Of a stretch of 51,367 nt of DNA, positions 1 through 8,294 are shown in pieces; position 1 is the stretch's first letter, and every line of letters starts with the position of its first letter. The DNA lies in the NCBI GenBank assembly GCA_903926565.1, contig CAIYJU010000201.1, positions 1 to 51,367 on the forward strand, given 5' to 3'. Origin of the DNA: an uncultured Bacteroidales bacterium (lineage in GTDB: Bacteria > Bacteroidota > Bacteroidia > Bacteroidales > FEN-979). A program made the position numbers and the translations under genes. The notes under the pieces are model-generated. The model did not search any database, was not told where the DNA came from, and saw only the letters and a list, made by a program, of their open reading frames with translations.

Positions 1-722
1 AACCGGTTTTCATCCAGTTTAACGGCTTCGACCGTCCACCATCGTTCTGTGCCGTTTTTATGTTTGTATAGCAAATCTGCTTTTGACGTCCCTTTTATTA
101 CAACTTCAGCAAAATGGGTGAGGCCATCTTCCTGTGATTCCTGAGGCAGCAGGTCTGAAATAGACATGCAAAGAAGTTCATCTTTTGAATACCCTGTGAT
201 CCGGCATGCCGCTTCATTCACTTCAATGTATTTCCCGGTTTCATTGGTTAGAAAAACACCATCAGGGGCATTGTCGATGTAACTTTGAAATTGCGCCTCG
301 CTGTTTGCAAGTGCACTGCTCATTTTAACCAGCTCGCGACGATTGTATGCTTCCCGCAGTTCCCTTTCGACGGTGGAGATAAACCTGGCCATGCGGTCTT
401 TAAGTAAATAATCATGCACTCCTGCCTTGATCAGCTGAACGGCCTTTTCCTCCCCGATTGCACCTGAAATAACAATAAAGGGAATGTCGGGACCCTGGTC
501 ATGAAAAATTTCAAGTGCAGCAAGAACACTGAACCGGGGCATCGAATAATCAGAAAGAATCAGGTCCCAGACCTCATTTTCAACTGCAGATTTCATCTCT
601 CCTGCAGTTTCAACCCGCTTATAGGAGACCTCATACCCTGCTGTTCTGAGCAAACGGATGTTTAACTCAGCATCTGCCGGATTATCTTCAATAACCAGTA
701 CATTGAGTTTCTTACTCAGCAT
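1..722 (-). CDS. Response regulator receiver plus PAS domain protein (3' part cut off by window edge)
   Basis: The frame is open from the ATG at 722 to the left edge, so only the N-terminal ~240 residues are visible. It begins MLSKKLNVLVIEDNPADAE, with the acidic pair of a receiver domain. The phospho-acceptor Asp lies in LILSDYSMP, and the conserved Lys in DYLLKD. Around residues 140-235 a PAS domain follows (NAPDGVFLTNETGKYIEVN, then GYSKDELL). Receiver-PAS proteins of this kind usually continue into a histidine kinase or further PAS modules, but that part is outside the window. A TAnnTTTG-type -7 element lies about 75 bp upstream. Family assignment is firm; the full architecture is unknown. 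Confidence 0.85.
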   Translation of the reverse strand, partial: MLSKKLNVLVIEDNPADAELNIRLLRTAGYEVSYKRVETAGEMKSAVENEVWDLILSDYSMPRFSVLAALEIFHDQGPDIPFIVISGAIGEEKAVQLIKAGVHDYLLKDRMARFISTVERELREAYNRRELVKMSSALANSEAQFQSYIDNAPDGVFLTNETGKYIEVNEAACRITGYSKDELLCMSISDLLPQESQEDGLTHFAEVVIKGTSKADLLYKHKNGTERWWTVEAVKLDENR

Positions 723-795
723 TTGCCACTGTTCTTATACACTTATACTCATTCATTGACAAAAGGTTACAGGGGGATATTTTTCCTGTTTGCAA

Positions 796-803
796 CAAAG
801 ATA
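796..803 (-). promoter_or_regulatory. Possible -7 element for the response regulator gene
   Basis: On the minus strand this reads TATCTTTG, an exact match to the Bacteroidota -7 consensus TAnnTTTG. I see no TTTG at the expected 19 bp upstream, so it is only a half match. It would give a leader of roughly 65-70 nt. Confidence 0.35.
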
Positions 804-858
804 AAATATTTTTTCGTAATATTTCTCCCCTCAACATCGGATATTCTCTGCCAATAAT

Positions 859-866
859 TATATTTG
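859..866 (+). promoter_or_regulatory. Possible -7 element for the outer-membrane barrel gene
   Basis: TATATTTG matches TAnnTTTG and lies 40 bp before the ATG at 906. No good -33 TTTG is present at standard spacing. Confidence 0.35.
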
Positions 867-905
867 CCATCTCACAAATAAAATAAATAACCAAATCTTA
901 ACCTT

Positions 906-1520
906 ATGAAAAAGTTAATTCTAATACTTGCATTTGCCCTGTCGGCCTCCGTTTTTTCGTATGGGCAGTTCGCCCTGGGTATAAAAATCGGTTATAACGG
1001 AAGTAAACTTTCAACCGATCTGGAAACAATAAAATCTGAATTCAACAGCGGTTTTCACGTTGGGGCTTATGCACATCTTGGCAAACGGCTATACCTTGCT
1101 CCCGAAGTGCTTTATTGCATGAGTGGAGGTGTTTTCTCCTCTGAAGGGTCTGTTTCCAAGACCCTTGCCTGGTCACAGAAAATAACGGTCGGGAGCCTGG
1201 ATATTCCATTAATGCTTGGTTTTAAAATCATCCATTCAAAAGCGATAACCTGGCGGGTTGAACTGGGCCCGGAGGCGTCGATTGCCATAAATAAAAAAAT
1301 CAGTGACAGTCCCAATTCCGAGTTAACCACAAGCGATATCAATACAGCAAACTGGTATGTTCTGGGAGGAACCGGGATTGATGTGTTATTCCTCACCTTT
1401 GATATCCGGTATAAATATGGTCTGAGCCAACTGATCAGCGATGTAAATGACCAGAAGTTCAACGTGACCAACAACGCGCTTCTGATTTCAGTTGGCTGGA
1501 AAATCTTCGGAAAGAAGTAG
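906..1520 (+). CDS. Porin-family outer-membrane beta-barrel protein
   Basis: A 204-residue protein with a clear Sec signal peptide (MKKLILILAFALSASVFSYG, cleavage near residue 20). It is followed by alternating hydrophobic/polar strands such as FALGIKIGYNGSKLS and GFHVGAYAHLGKRLYLAPEVLY. It ends in an aromatic strand (ALLISVGWKIFGKK). This is the pattern of the PorT/OMP_b-brl_2 group of small Bacteroidota barrels, which sit in the outer membrane with mostly unknown cargo. It is monocistronic: a divergent response regulator lies upstream and a bidirectional terminator downstream. The fold class is well supported; no specific function can be given. Confidence 0.85.
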   Translation: MKKLILILAFALSASVFSYGQFALGIKIGYNGSKLSTDLETIKSEFNSGFHVGAYAHLGKRLYLAPEVLYCMSGGVFSSEGSVSKTLAWSQKITVGSLDIPLMLGFKIIHSKAITWRVELGPEASIAINKKISDSPNSELTTSDINTANWYVLGGTGIDVLFLTFDIRYKYGLSQLISDVNDQKFNVTNNALLISVGWKIFGKK

Positions 1521-1612
1521 CCCGCGTTCGAAGTTATTCAGTTGTTTTAACTTCCGCCCACACCGCCCAATGGCCGGAAATTGTCGAGGCGGTGTGACAT
1601 TTGAAGCCAAAT

Positions 1613-1645
1613 AAAAAGGCGATCCCTTCCGGGATCGCCTTTTTT
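1613..1645. terminator. Bidirectional intrinsic terminator
   Basis: A perfect 9-bp stem, GGCGATCCC / GGGATCGCC with a TTCC loop, is preceded by five A and followed by six T. It therefore reads as an intrinsic terminator in both directions. It lies between the convergent barrel gene (ends 1520) and tonB (ends 1670) and would serve both. Confidence 0.9.
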
Positions 1646-1669
1646 CGTCACGCATTACGTGTCACTATT

Positions 1670-2449
1670 TTATTGCAACGTAAACTTAATCGGTAAGTTA
1701 AACTGTACACGAACCGGAACACCACGTTGCTTGCCGGGTACCCACTTGGGCATCGACCTCACCACGCGGATGGCCTCTTCGTCGCAACCGCCACCGATAC
1801 CACGGAGTACCCGTACATCGCTAATGGTACCATCAACTTCAACCACAAAAGTAACGAACACTTTACCCTGGATACCCAATTCCTTGGCCTCTTCAGGATA
1901 TTTGATGTTTTGCTGCAGGTATCCGATACGGGCCTCTTCACCGCCGGGATATCCCGGCTGTTCTTCCACAACTGTGAAAATTTCAGCCTGAACAGGTGTT
2001 TCAATGACCCTTGGTCCTTCATCCTTCATTTCAACTTCAACATCTTCTGTGGGTGCTTCTGCAACCTTTTTATTCAGATCGTCCATGTTAGCCATACTTA
2101 CTTCAATCGTTGTATCTTCAACAACAACAGGAGCCGTAAATTTGACTTTTTCAACCATTGCCTCGGGAGGAGGAGGAGGTGGTGGCGGTGGTGGTGCTTC
2201 TTCCTGTTTAAGGTTTTCGAATTTCACACCAACCTCTTTTTCCTTTTCCCTGATCAGCCTCTCTTTATTGATATAGGCATTGATCAGTGGATAGGCTACA
2301 ACAGCTCCTATCAGTACAAAACCAAAGATCATGGAGATGATCACATATTTCCGGTAATTTTTACGCAGAAAATATGAACCATATTCCTTGTTCCTGTTTT
2401 TGAAAACAATATCCTCCAGCGATTCTGTATGCTGTGTTTCAATTGCCAT
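1670..2449 (-). CDS. tonB: TonB-family energy transducer
   Basis: A 259-residue protein. A cytoplasmic N-terminus is followed by one membrane segment (about residues 34-56, YVIISMIFGFVLIGAVVAYP). Then comes a periplasmic linker with an uninterrupted run of ten prolines near residue 86. The TonB C-terminal domain covers about residues 165-259: YPEEAKELGIQGKVFVTF, then the DG turn and the strand ending in the last residues. TonB couples the proton-motive force harvested by ExbB/ExbD to outer-membrane TonB-dependent receptors. It is the last gene of exbB-exbD-exbD-tonB, 38 bp after the second exbD. The proline tract is encoded by a GGN trinucleotide run that could vary in length. Confidence 0.95.
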   Translation of the reverse strand: MAIETQHTESLEDIVFKNRNKEYGSYFLRKNYRKYVIISMIFGFVLIGAVVAYPLINAYINKERLIREKEKEVGVKFENLKQEEAPPPPPPPPPPEAMVEKVKFTAPVVVEDTTIEVSMANMDDLNKKVAEAPTEDVEVEMKDEGPRVIETPVQAEIFTVVEEQPGYPGGEEARIGYLQQNIKYPEEAKELGIQGKVFVTFVVEVDGTISDVRVLRGIGGGCDEEAIRVVRSMPKWVPGKQRGVPVRVQFNLPIKFTLQ

Positions 2450-2487
2450 ACACTATTTTTTTAACGTGTTAAACACAATATCTCTCA

Positions 2488-3129
2488 TTATTTAGGAGCG
2501 TTCTTCAGCATATCCAGTTCTACCGGGGTCATATCAACCACAGCGTAACTGTTGATGTTGCAGATGGCCATTTCGTCGATGATATCGACAATGTCCTTGT
2601 ACTTCGCTTTATCATCCGCCTTGATCAGAACAATCGGCCCTTTTTGATCCTCTTTTTTCATCTTCTTGATTGCACTGTCAGCGGTTGTATCTGCCACCAC
2701 AGTTTTACCGGTAATCCGTTTATCCCGGTATTCTGCAATTTTTGTGAAGAGGTCCTTGTTCTTAATCAACAGGAATTTACGAATTCCGTCTTTACTGAAG
2801 TCGGTTTTGACCAGCTGCGGCAATTCCTGCGGTTTCTTAGGATCTGCAATACCGATGTAATAATAAACCTTGTGGCCTTCTGTCAGCAAAATATTCAATG
2901 TTCTGTTTTTCGGAATTTCCGGCCGGTTTTTATCATCAGGATTGTCTGTTTTTTCGGGCATGGTGATGACCATGACCTTGGGCTTGCTAAAAGCCGTGGT
3001 TAACATGAAGAAGGTTATCAGCAAACACATCAGGTCGACCATGGGGGTCATGTCGATGCGGGTGCTGTGTTTCTTCGCCTGGCGTTTCCCACCCTTTTTC
3101 CCTTTTTCCTCAACAATTATTTCACCCAT
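2488..3129 (-). CDS. exbD: ExbD/TolR biopolymer transport protein (second copy)
   Basis: A 213-residue protein with a basic N-terminus. A single membrane helix carries the ExbD signature RIDMTPMVDLMCLLITFFML, in which the second Asp is the proton-carrying residue. The periplasmic domain is longer than in E. coli ExbD, as is usual in Bacteroidota, and ends ...AVVDMTPVELDMLKNAPK. It works with ExbB as the proton-driven stator complex that energises TonB. It lies 37 bp after the first exbD. The two copies are diverged paralogues sharing the membrane signature but little of the periplasmic part, so heteromeric stators are possible (inference). Confidence 0.93.
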   Translation of the reverse strand: MGEIIVEEKGKKGGKRQAKKHSTRIDMTPMVDLMCLLITFFMLTTAFSKPKVMVITMPEKTDNPDDKNRPEIPKNRTLNILLTEGHKVYYYIGIADPKKPQELPQLVKTDFSKDGIRKFLLIKNKDLFTKIAEYRDKRITGKTVVADTTADSAIKKMKKEDQKGPIVLIKADDKAKYKDIVDIIDEMAICNINSYAVVDMTPVELDMLKNAPK

Positions 3130-3166
3130 ACTGGTTTTTTCTTTTAGGGATTAAAATCGCGCTGCC

Positions 3167-3802
3167 TTATTTAGGCATATCCTTCATTGTGACTTCGTCC
3201 TTCTGAAGGTTGGTAACGAGATTAAATTTATTTACCTTGTTCTCCTGTAACAGGTCCATGATCTTCTTCACTGCGGTATAATCTGTTTCAGCATCACCCT
3301 TGATGGCAACTTCGGCGTTCAGGTTGGTCAACCTGGCCATACGGACCCACCAGGCGAGCTGGTTGTCGGTAGAGTCCATCGGAACACCTACCTGGAGCTT
3401 GTCCCGGTCTTTCGGTTCAGTCGCGTTGATCCACTCCTTCAGATCTTTGATTGGCATTCCAAAAGAGGCCATTTTACTGAATTTATCAAGTTCTTTCGGA
3501 GTATAGGTAATTTTATACTGCTCCGCCATTTTCAGAAGCAGTTTTTCCCTGAAATGGGTAGAAGTATCCTGACCGTTATCTATGTTAAAGAACACCTTTC
3601 CGTCTTTGCTGATATATATTGTCATAATATCATTATCCGGAGCCTGCTTTTCTGACACCGAAGAGGGTGTTTCGATCGGCGCAGCTTCCTGCGGGCGGAA
3701 CGAGGTTGTTAACATGAAGAAGGTTAACAGCAAGGAAAACAAATCCACCATAGGCGTCATGTCTATGTGCGGAGATCTTGCCGGATGTTTAATTTTTGGC
3801 AT
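3167..3802 (-). CDS. exbD: ExbD/TolR biopolymer transport protein (first copy)
   Basis: A 211-residue protein with the ExbD membrane signature HIDMTPMVDLFSLLLTFFML near the N-terminus, then a periplasmic domain of about 170 residues ending ...NLQKDEVTMKDMPK. It starts 16 bp after the exbB stop codon, so the two are co-transcribed. Its role is as the partner of ExbB in the proton channel energising TonB. The paired exbD arrangement directly before tonB is common in Bacteroidota (established knowledge), and nothing here looks truncated. Confidence 0.93.
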   Translation of the reverse strand: MPKIKHPARSPHIDMTPMVDLFSLLLTFFMLTTSFRPQEAAPIETPSSVSEKQAPDNDIMTIYISKDGKVFFNIDNGQDTSTHFREKLLLKMAEQYKITYTPKELDKFSKMASFGMPIKDLKEWINATEPKDRDKLQVGVPMDSTDNQLAWWVRMARLTNLNAEVAIKGDAETDYTAVKKIMDLLQENKVNKFNLVTNLQKDEVTMKDMPK

Positions 3803-3818
3803 GGTGCGCTCTTTTTAA

Positions 3819-4640
3819 CTATTTGGTAGTAGCTGCAAATGACTGAACAAGGCTGAATCCGGCCTCATCAATTTTATAAGTAAAGCTATCAATCTGAGTG
3901 GAAAAGAAGTTGTAGAAAATGATAGCCAGCAATGAACCAAAGATACCAAACGCGGTGTTGATAAGGGCCTCAGATATACCGTTTGCAAGTGCAAGGGCAT
4001 CAGGTGCGCCTGCCTGGGCAAGTGCCGCAAAGGCCTTGATCATCCCGATAACTGTTCCCATCAGACCGGTTAATACGGAAATTGAAGCAATGGTGGAGAT
4101 GATAACCAGGTTACGCGAGAGCATAGGCAGCTCGAGTGCGGTAGCCTCTTCAAACTCCTTTTGCAGGGCAAGGATTTTCTGATCTTTTACAAGGCTTGCA
4201 TCATTCTGCAAAGAGCGGTAACGGAGTAAGCCGGCTTTCATAACATTGGCAAGCGATCCTTTTTGCTTGTCGCAGGCTACAATAGCCTCTTCGATTTTGT
4301 TGTTGTTGAGAAAACCCTGAAGGTTTTTCACAAATACATTGATGCGGCCTTTTCCCCTGGCCCGGACGAGGGTGATACCACGTTCAACCGTGAAAATAAT
4401 TACGAGGAGGTTCAGGGTAATCAGAAATGGTACAATCACACCGCCCTTATAGATAATGGCAAGATAATTGCCCGGCAGTGGAGCTCCTTCCGGGTTGCCG
4501 CCTTCAAAGAATAATGGGTTACCAAACACAACCTTGTAAAGGAAATAAGAAAAGGCGAATGCTACGATTATGGCGCCCACTGTAAACACTGACCTTAAGG
4601 CTTCACCCAATGATCCGCCTGTGCTATTTGTCTTGCTCAT
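3819..4640 (-). CDS. exbB: MotA/TolQ/ExbB proton channel protein
   Basis: A 273-residue protein with three membrane regions: about residues 20-40, 68-90 and the pair around 180-245. The TolQ/ExbB core reads LVIISTIASISVLTGLMGTV, followed by GMIKAF and NGISEALINTAFGIF, which contains the conserved Thr facing the ExbD Asp. It forms the pentameric inner-membrane channel of the TonB energising complex. It is the first gene of its unit and is preceded by a full consensus promoter (4703-4733). The N-terminal extra helix is typical of Bacteroidota ExbB. Confidence 0.95.
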   Translation of the reverse strand: MSKTNSTGGSLGEALRSVFTVGAIIVAFAFSYFLYKVVFGNPLFFEGGNPEGAPLPGNYLAIIYKGGVIVPFLITLNLLVIIFTVERGITLVRARGKGRINVFVKNLQGFLNNNKIEEAIVACDKQKGSLANVMKAGLLRYRSLQNDASLVKDQKILALQKEFEEATALELPMLSRNLVIISTIASISVLTGLMGTVIGMIKAFAALAQAGAPDALALANGISEALINTAFGIFGSLLAIIFYNFFSTQIDSFTYKIDEAGFSLVQSFAATTK

Positions 4641-4702
4641 CGTTAAAAAGTTTTAGATTAAAGATTGAATGAATTGTTGGAGTTTCTAACTAAATAGGAC
4701 TA

Positions 4703-4733
4703 CAAAGGTAAAAAAATTAATACCGAATTCAAA
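4703..4733 (-). promoter_or_regulatory. Consensus Bacteroidota promoter for exbB-exbD-exbD-tonB
   Basis: Read on the minus strand: TTTG (4733-4730), exactly 19 bp, then TACCTTTG (4710-4703). This is a full match to the -33 TTTG / -7 TAnnTTTG promoter of the Bacteroidota primary sigma factor. The start of transcription should be near 4698, giving a leader of about 57 nt. It separates the exb/tonB unit from the upstream TPR gene. Confidence 0.8.
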
Positions 4734-4762
4734 GAAGGAAATGCTTCCTAATTTCAATATTT

Positions 4763-6631
4763 TCAATTAATTTCATTAATGTATTCAACTACTCCCTCAG
4801 CACTGATTCCAATCGAAATTTTAAAGTTGTCGAAGAATAATAACTCAGTATTTCCAGCGACTGTTGTAGTACTTGAGGTATTGGAAGGATTTCCCATTAT
4901 TTTGATTACATCGGATTTGGTCATACCTAGGGATATTGCCGGCACGATTTTTTTTAGATTTTCTATTATCTGTTTGGCTTTATCTGACTTCTCATCTTTT
5001 GCATCAATATCTATGACCTTGTTTGAATAATCCATTGCCTTTACTGCAAATCCCTTACCCTTGGTTTCGTTATATTTTATGAAATTGTAGAATGCTAGGT
5101 AATAATAAGATTCTATGCGTTCTTTTGTATACTTGGCTTTATCTCCATTTGTCTTTTCTATAATTATTAAATAAATGGGTCTGGCTAGCCCAGCCTTGCT
5201 GTCTGGATCGAGGTTTGATTTGGTCCTTGCGCGCCACAGCCAACCAGGGATGTAATCAGGCTGAGCCAAATTAAAAATCACTAAGTTTGTATCAGCGTTC
5301 ACATAATCCTGAAGGCTGTAGAAAACTTTTCCCAGGTTATAATAATCCATGGGAACACCCCGACCCGTTGCAATTTTGCGTTCATAATGCTCTTTTGCCT
5401 TGTCATATTTTTTAATTTTTGTATAGCAAAGGGCTGCCTCAGAGATGAGTTCAGTTTTGCTCGTGTCGAGTACATAAGCCTTCATCAGTTGCACGGCACC
5501 CAGTGAGTCCTGTTTGGTTTTAACCAGAAGCCGCCCGTAATAGGCATAATCCAGTGCCCTTACCTTCTCCGGTTTTGCGTTTGCGATAAACTTCTTGATG
5601 TAAACGAGCCCCTTGTCATATTGCTGGGTTTCAAAATAGGAATAGGCCAGCGCCCGGTTCACATCATTATCAGTATTGTCAACGCCCAGGATAATATTCA
5701 GCTGCTCGATGGCTTCGGTATAGTCTTTCAGTTCGATCAGCGTATTAACGAATTGTTTCCGTGCCGCGGTGTTTTTAGACAGTTCGAGAAATTTATAAAA
5801 GCTTTTTTTCGCTTCCTCCTGCCGGCCTGCCCTGGCCTGAAGTGAGCCAAGCTCGCGGTAAGCAGGGGCAAACGTTGAATCCATGTTCACCACTTCCTGG
5901 TAATAATTCATGGCTTCGGTATATCGTTTGGCACGAAGCCACAACTGTCCAAGTCTGAGCTTGGCCATTGGCGATTTGGGATCAAGACCCTGTGCTATGT
6001 TATAATTGGCGATCGCTTTGGATCCGTCATTCAGAAGGAAAAAATAGACATCTCCCAATACAATGTAGAGGAACGGGTTTTTGTTGTCAAGTTTTTCGGC
6101 AGACCGCAACAGGGTAAAAACACTTGCCGTATCATGCACCCTGGCAAAAACATACCACAACGCCATCTCAATCTGTATGTTGGCCTGTCTTGACGGCTCC
6201 ATCTTGATCGATTTGTTTGCTTTCGATGGCAGCAATTCCTTCGCTTTCGTATACTCTTCCTTTGCCTTTGGAATATTTTTTGCGATTACATCAAGCCCCG
6301 CCAGTCCCACAAAATTCAGGGGGTTGGCAGGATCCTGTGTTTTACCCTGTTCGTATAATGCCCTGGCTGAATCCGCCATTTCGGGGAAGGATACGTTGAG
6401 TGTATCTGAATAAAATTTATAGAGGAAATTCCTTCCGTAATAGTAATAAAGATCTCCATCTGTTGGCGTCTGCCTGATCAGTTTTTTAAACATTGAGCTG
6501 GCTTCCACAAACTGTTCGTTCTTTGTCAGCTTTCTGGCATCATTCAAATCCTGGGAGTGTATTTTTCCGATAAAAGGAAAAAGGAGCATTAGAGCAACAA
6601 CAACACCAACCGGTTTAGTAAATCTGGACAT
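4763..6631 (-). CDS. TPR repeat protein with C-terminal SmpA/BamE-like segment
   Basis: A 622-residue exported protein. I place the start at 6631 because AGGAG lies 8 nt before that ATG and the residues from there (MSRFTKPVGVVVALMLLFPF) form a signal peptide. An in-frame ATG 12 codons earlier overlaps the upstream gene. From about residue 30 to 540 there are many tetratricopeptide repeats (for example AYRELGSLQARAGRQEEAKK). The last ~60 residues, from SLGMTKSDVIKIMGNPS, have the GMTkxeVxxxxGxP turn of SmpA/OmlA/BamE domains. The gene follows the PstS-like lipoprotein and precedes exbB. In Bacteroidota this trio often occurs together, which suggests a role linked to TonB energising or envelope assembly (inference). 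Confidence 0.85.
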   Translation of the reverse strand: MSRFTKPVGVVVALMLLFPFIGKIHSQDLNDARKLTKNEQFVEASSMFKKLIRQTPTDGDLYYYYGRNFLYKFYSDTLNVSFPEMADSARALYEQGKTQDPANPLNFVGLAGLDVIAKNIPKAKEEYTKAKELLPSKANKSIKMEPSRQANIQIEMALWYVFARVHDTASVFTLLRSAEKLDNKNPFLYIVLGDVYFFLLNDGSKAIANYNIAQGLDPKSPMAKLRLGQLWLRAKRYTEAMNYYQEVVNMDSTFAPAYRELGSLQARAGRQEEAKKSFYKFLELSKNTAARKQFVNTLIELKDYTEAIEQLNIILGVDNTDNDVNRALAYSYFETQQYDKGLVYIKKFIANAKPEKVRALDYAYYGRLLVKTKQDSLGAVQLMKAYVLDTSKTELISEAALCYTKIKKYDKAKEHYERKIATGRGVPMDYYNLGKVFYSLQDYVNADTNLVIFNLAQPDYIPGWLWRARTKSNLDPDSKAGLARPIYLIIIEKTNGDKAKYTKERIESYYYLAFYNFIKYNETKGKGFAVKAMDYSNKVIDIDAKDEKSDKAKQIIENLKKIVPAISLGMTKSDVIKIMGNPSNTSSTTTVAGNTELLFFDNFKISIGISAEGVVEYINEIN

Positions 6632-6650
6632 AATCTGTTTCTCCTGTATC

Positions 6651-7610
6651 TTAATGTTTAATTTCAACTAATCTTACCGGCATTGCGGCAGGCACCAAAC
6701 CGGAATGAAGGACAATAAACTGGCCCTTCTCCCCGGCAATGAAAGACGAAAATCCATAAGCCAGTCCACGGTATGGCTGACGGTTGATGCAGTACACATC
6801 CCTGGTGAACGGGTATGATCCTTCAGCTATGTAACCCGGGAAAGGACGATAAAATTTAGTGTCCGGATCATTATCCCCTTCAAGTGCAACGCCAACGACT
6901 TTAAACCGTTTCAGAAAATTGTGTGAAATGGTATCAGCCGGATCGCTGATCCAGTTTACACTGATTACCCCGATGGCATTTACATTATTTTCAACGTAAT
7001 TAATTACCTCCTCATTGCTCTGCACGGCAAAGCAGGTTGACGGAAAGGAACCAAGTTTAAACTTCTCCTGAAAATACCTGGGATTACCTGACTTAAAGTT
7101 GTCGAACACAACCTTCAGATCTTTCAGCTTCGATTTTTTATCAATCTGGTTCCAGGAAGTAATCTTACCCTCAAAAATCTCCCTTACAGTGTTAAAAAAA
7201 AGAGACGTATCCGGGTTCTCCCTGTTCACGATCAGCGCAATGGCATCAATGGCTATTTTTGTGGTTTTGGGAATGTACTGACGTTCCCTGAGATAGGCCA
7301 CCTGCTGACCCGAAAGCATCCGGTTAACGATAATCAGTGGGACGGAATCATTCATGAAATCGTTGATTACATCAGCCTCTGTCTTGAACTGGGTTTCGAT
7401 TTTGGTATATTTGTATATCGCCTCAAATGCATATACCTCAGCTTCAGACAGCAGGCGGTAGGAGTCATCGATTCCGACTTTAATTTTTCCGTTGGTAGGA
7501 GTATCCGAAAATTTCTGGCTTTCACCTCCTCCGCACGACCATAACATCAGGAAGAGGAAAATCCCAACCAAATTAAAACACAAGACCCGGGTATTTTTGA
7601 TGATTTTCAT
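6651..7610 (-). CDS. PstS-like substrate-binding lipoprotein
   Basis: A 319-residue lipoprotein. I choose the ATG at 7610 (GGAAAA just upstream). It gives a signal peptide ending in the lipobox LWSC, with the lipidated Cys at residue 26. Earlier in-frame ATGs lack a ribosome site and run into the upstream gene. The PBP-like domain shows IALIVNRENPDTSLFF, FEGKITSWNQI and the C-terminal GYIAEGSYPFTRDVYCINRQ. These are typical of PstS phosphate-binding proteins and their relatives. No pstCAB transporter follows, so phosphate uptake is not shown. The linkage to TPR and exb/tonB genes points to an envelope role instead (inference). Confidence 0.85.
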   Translation of the reverse strand: MKIIKNTRVLCFNLVGIFLFLMLWSCGGGESQKFSDTPTNGKIKVGIDDSYRLLSEAEVYAFEAIYKYTKIETQFKTEADVINDFMNDSVPLIIVNRMLSGQQVAYLRERQYIPKTTKIAIDAIALIVNRENPDTSLFFNTVREIFEGKITSWNQIDKKSKLKDLKVVFDNFKSGNPRYFQEKFKLGSFPSTCFAVQSNEEVINYVENNVNAIGVISVNWISDPADTISHNFLKRFKVVGVALEGDNDPDTKFYRPFPGYIAEGSYPFTRDVYCINRQPYRGLAYGFSSFIAGEKGQFIVLHSGLVPAAMPVRLVEIKH

Positions 7611-7686
7611 CGCTTTTCCGCTTAAAATCAACAGATTCATAAGAGAGAACACAAAATTATGAAATTTATTATTGTGCCTTCCAAAT

Positions 7687-7884
7687 TTATTCCTCGTTCT
7701 GCTCTCTTGATCTGCTCCAGAGGCGGGCCAGGCGGAAACTTCCATACAGAAAAAGGAAAATTGAAAATACGAGTTTCATCTCCTTTGATAAATACTGGAA
7801 TCGCGGACTGACAAGCACGTAGACCCCCAGGATAAAATAGAGAAGAATAACAAACCAGGAAAAATACTTGGCAAATTTTTGCAT
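7687..7884 (-). CDS. Small two-helix membrane protein of unknown function
   Basis: A 65-residue protein with two hydrophobic segments: about residues 8-26 (FSWFVILLYFILGVYVLVS) and 36-53 (MKLVFSIFLFLYGSFRLAR). It has a charged C-terminus (LWSRSREQNEE). It starts 5 bp after the 109-residue gene and ends about 75 bp before the lipoprotein start, so it belongs to that unit. I do not recognise a named family. It is probably a small inner-membrane accessory of the PstS/TPR/ExbB set (inference from position). Its regular membrane topology argues that it is a real gene rather than a chance frame. Confidence 0.75.
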   Translation of the reverse strand: MQKFAKYFSWFVILLYFILGVYVLVSPRFQYLSKEMKLVFSIFLFLYGSFRLARLWSRSREQNEE

Positions 7885-7889
7885 GGGGA

Positions 7890-8219
7890 TTACCGTTGCA
7901 ACTGCCAGTATGGGAGGGTATCATCTTCCGGCCATTGATTCCAGAATGCCGGGGTAACTGTCAACCCGTCTTTTCTGATGAGTTTTTTCTCATAAACCAT
8001 GATCATCGGGTTGAAGAGGATGTCTGTTAATCCAATAACAAAGGTTTCCAGTGCGGTTCCGTCCTTCGCTTTTTCCTGCTCCATCTTCACCTCGTATCCA
8101 TTATGAACAAGCAGGATTTTCAAGAACCCGGCCCTGTCAGGGGTTGCTCCGGTTTCGATCACGGTACAGCGTGTGCCTTCTATTTCGGCGATATTGTGTT
8201 TTCCTTTTGACAATGCCAT
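7890..8219 (-). CDS. Hypothetical protein of 109 residues
   Basis: A soluble 109-residue protein, MALSKGKHNIAEIEGTRC to TLPYWQLQR. No signal peptide or membrane segment is seen. I do not recognise a named domain. The sequence alternates strands and short helices (KILLVHNGYEVKMEQEK, ETFVIGLTDILFNPMIMVYE). It is the first of the genes after nuoN, separated from it by a 34-bp palindrome, and is followed after 5 bp by the small membrane protein. The composition is ordinary for coding DNA here, and the tight packing supports a real gene. No function is offered. Confidence 0.7.
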   Translation of the reverse strand: MALSKGKHNIAEIEGTRCTVIETGATPDRAGFLKILLVHNGYEVKMEQEKAKDGTALETFVIGLTDILFNPMIMVYEKKLIRKDGLTVTPAFWNQWPEDDTLPYWQLQR

Positions 8220-8254
8220 AATAATATTTTTTAATCCCGCCAGGGATATGCCGT

Positions 8255-8288
8255 AATGTAGAGACAGGGCATGCCCCGTCTCTACATT
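8255..8288. repeat. 34-bp near-perfect palindrome (REP-like)
   Basis: The left arm AATGTAGAGACAGGGCAT and the right arm ATGCCCCGTCTCTACATT are complementary except for one base pair. The element fills the 75-bp gap between nuoN and the next gene. Palindromes with a GTAGAGAC / GTCTCTAC core are, as I recall, dispersed in many Bacteroidota and other genomes. Without a T tract it is not a typical terminator, although it could stall or stabilise RNA at the nuo operon end. Confidence 0.7.
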
Positions 8289-8294
8289 CGGCCG

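Noticed and set aside
1727..2377. Plus-strand frame of 216 codons over tonB
   Set aside because: Antisense shadow containing the reversed proline tract; tonB is certain.
7637..7924. 95-codon minus frame over the small membrane protein gene
   Set aside because: It overlaps two better-supported genes in another frame and lacks regular membrane segments.
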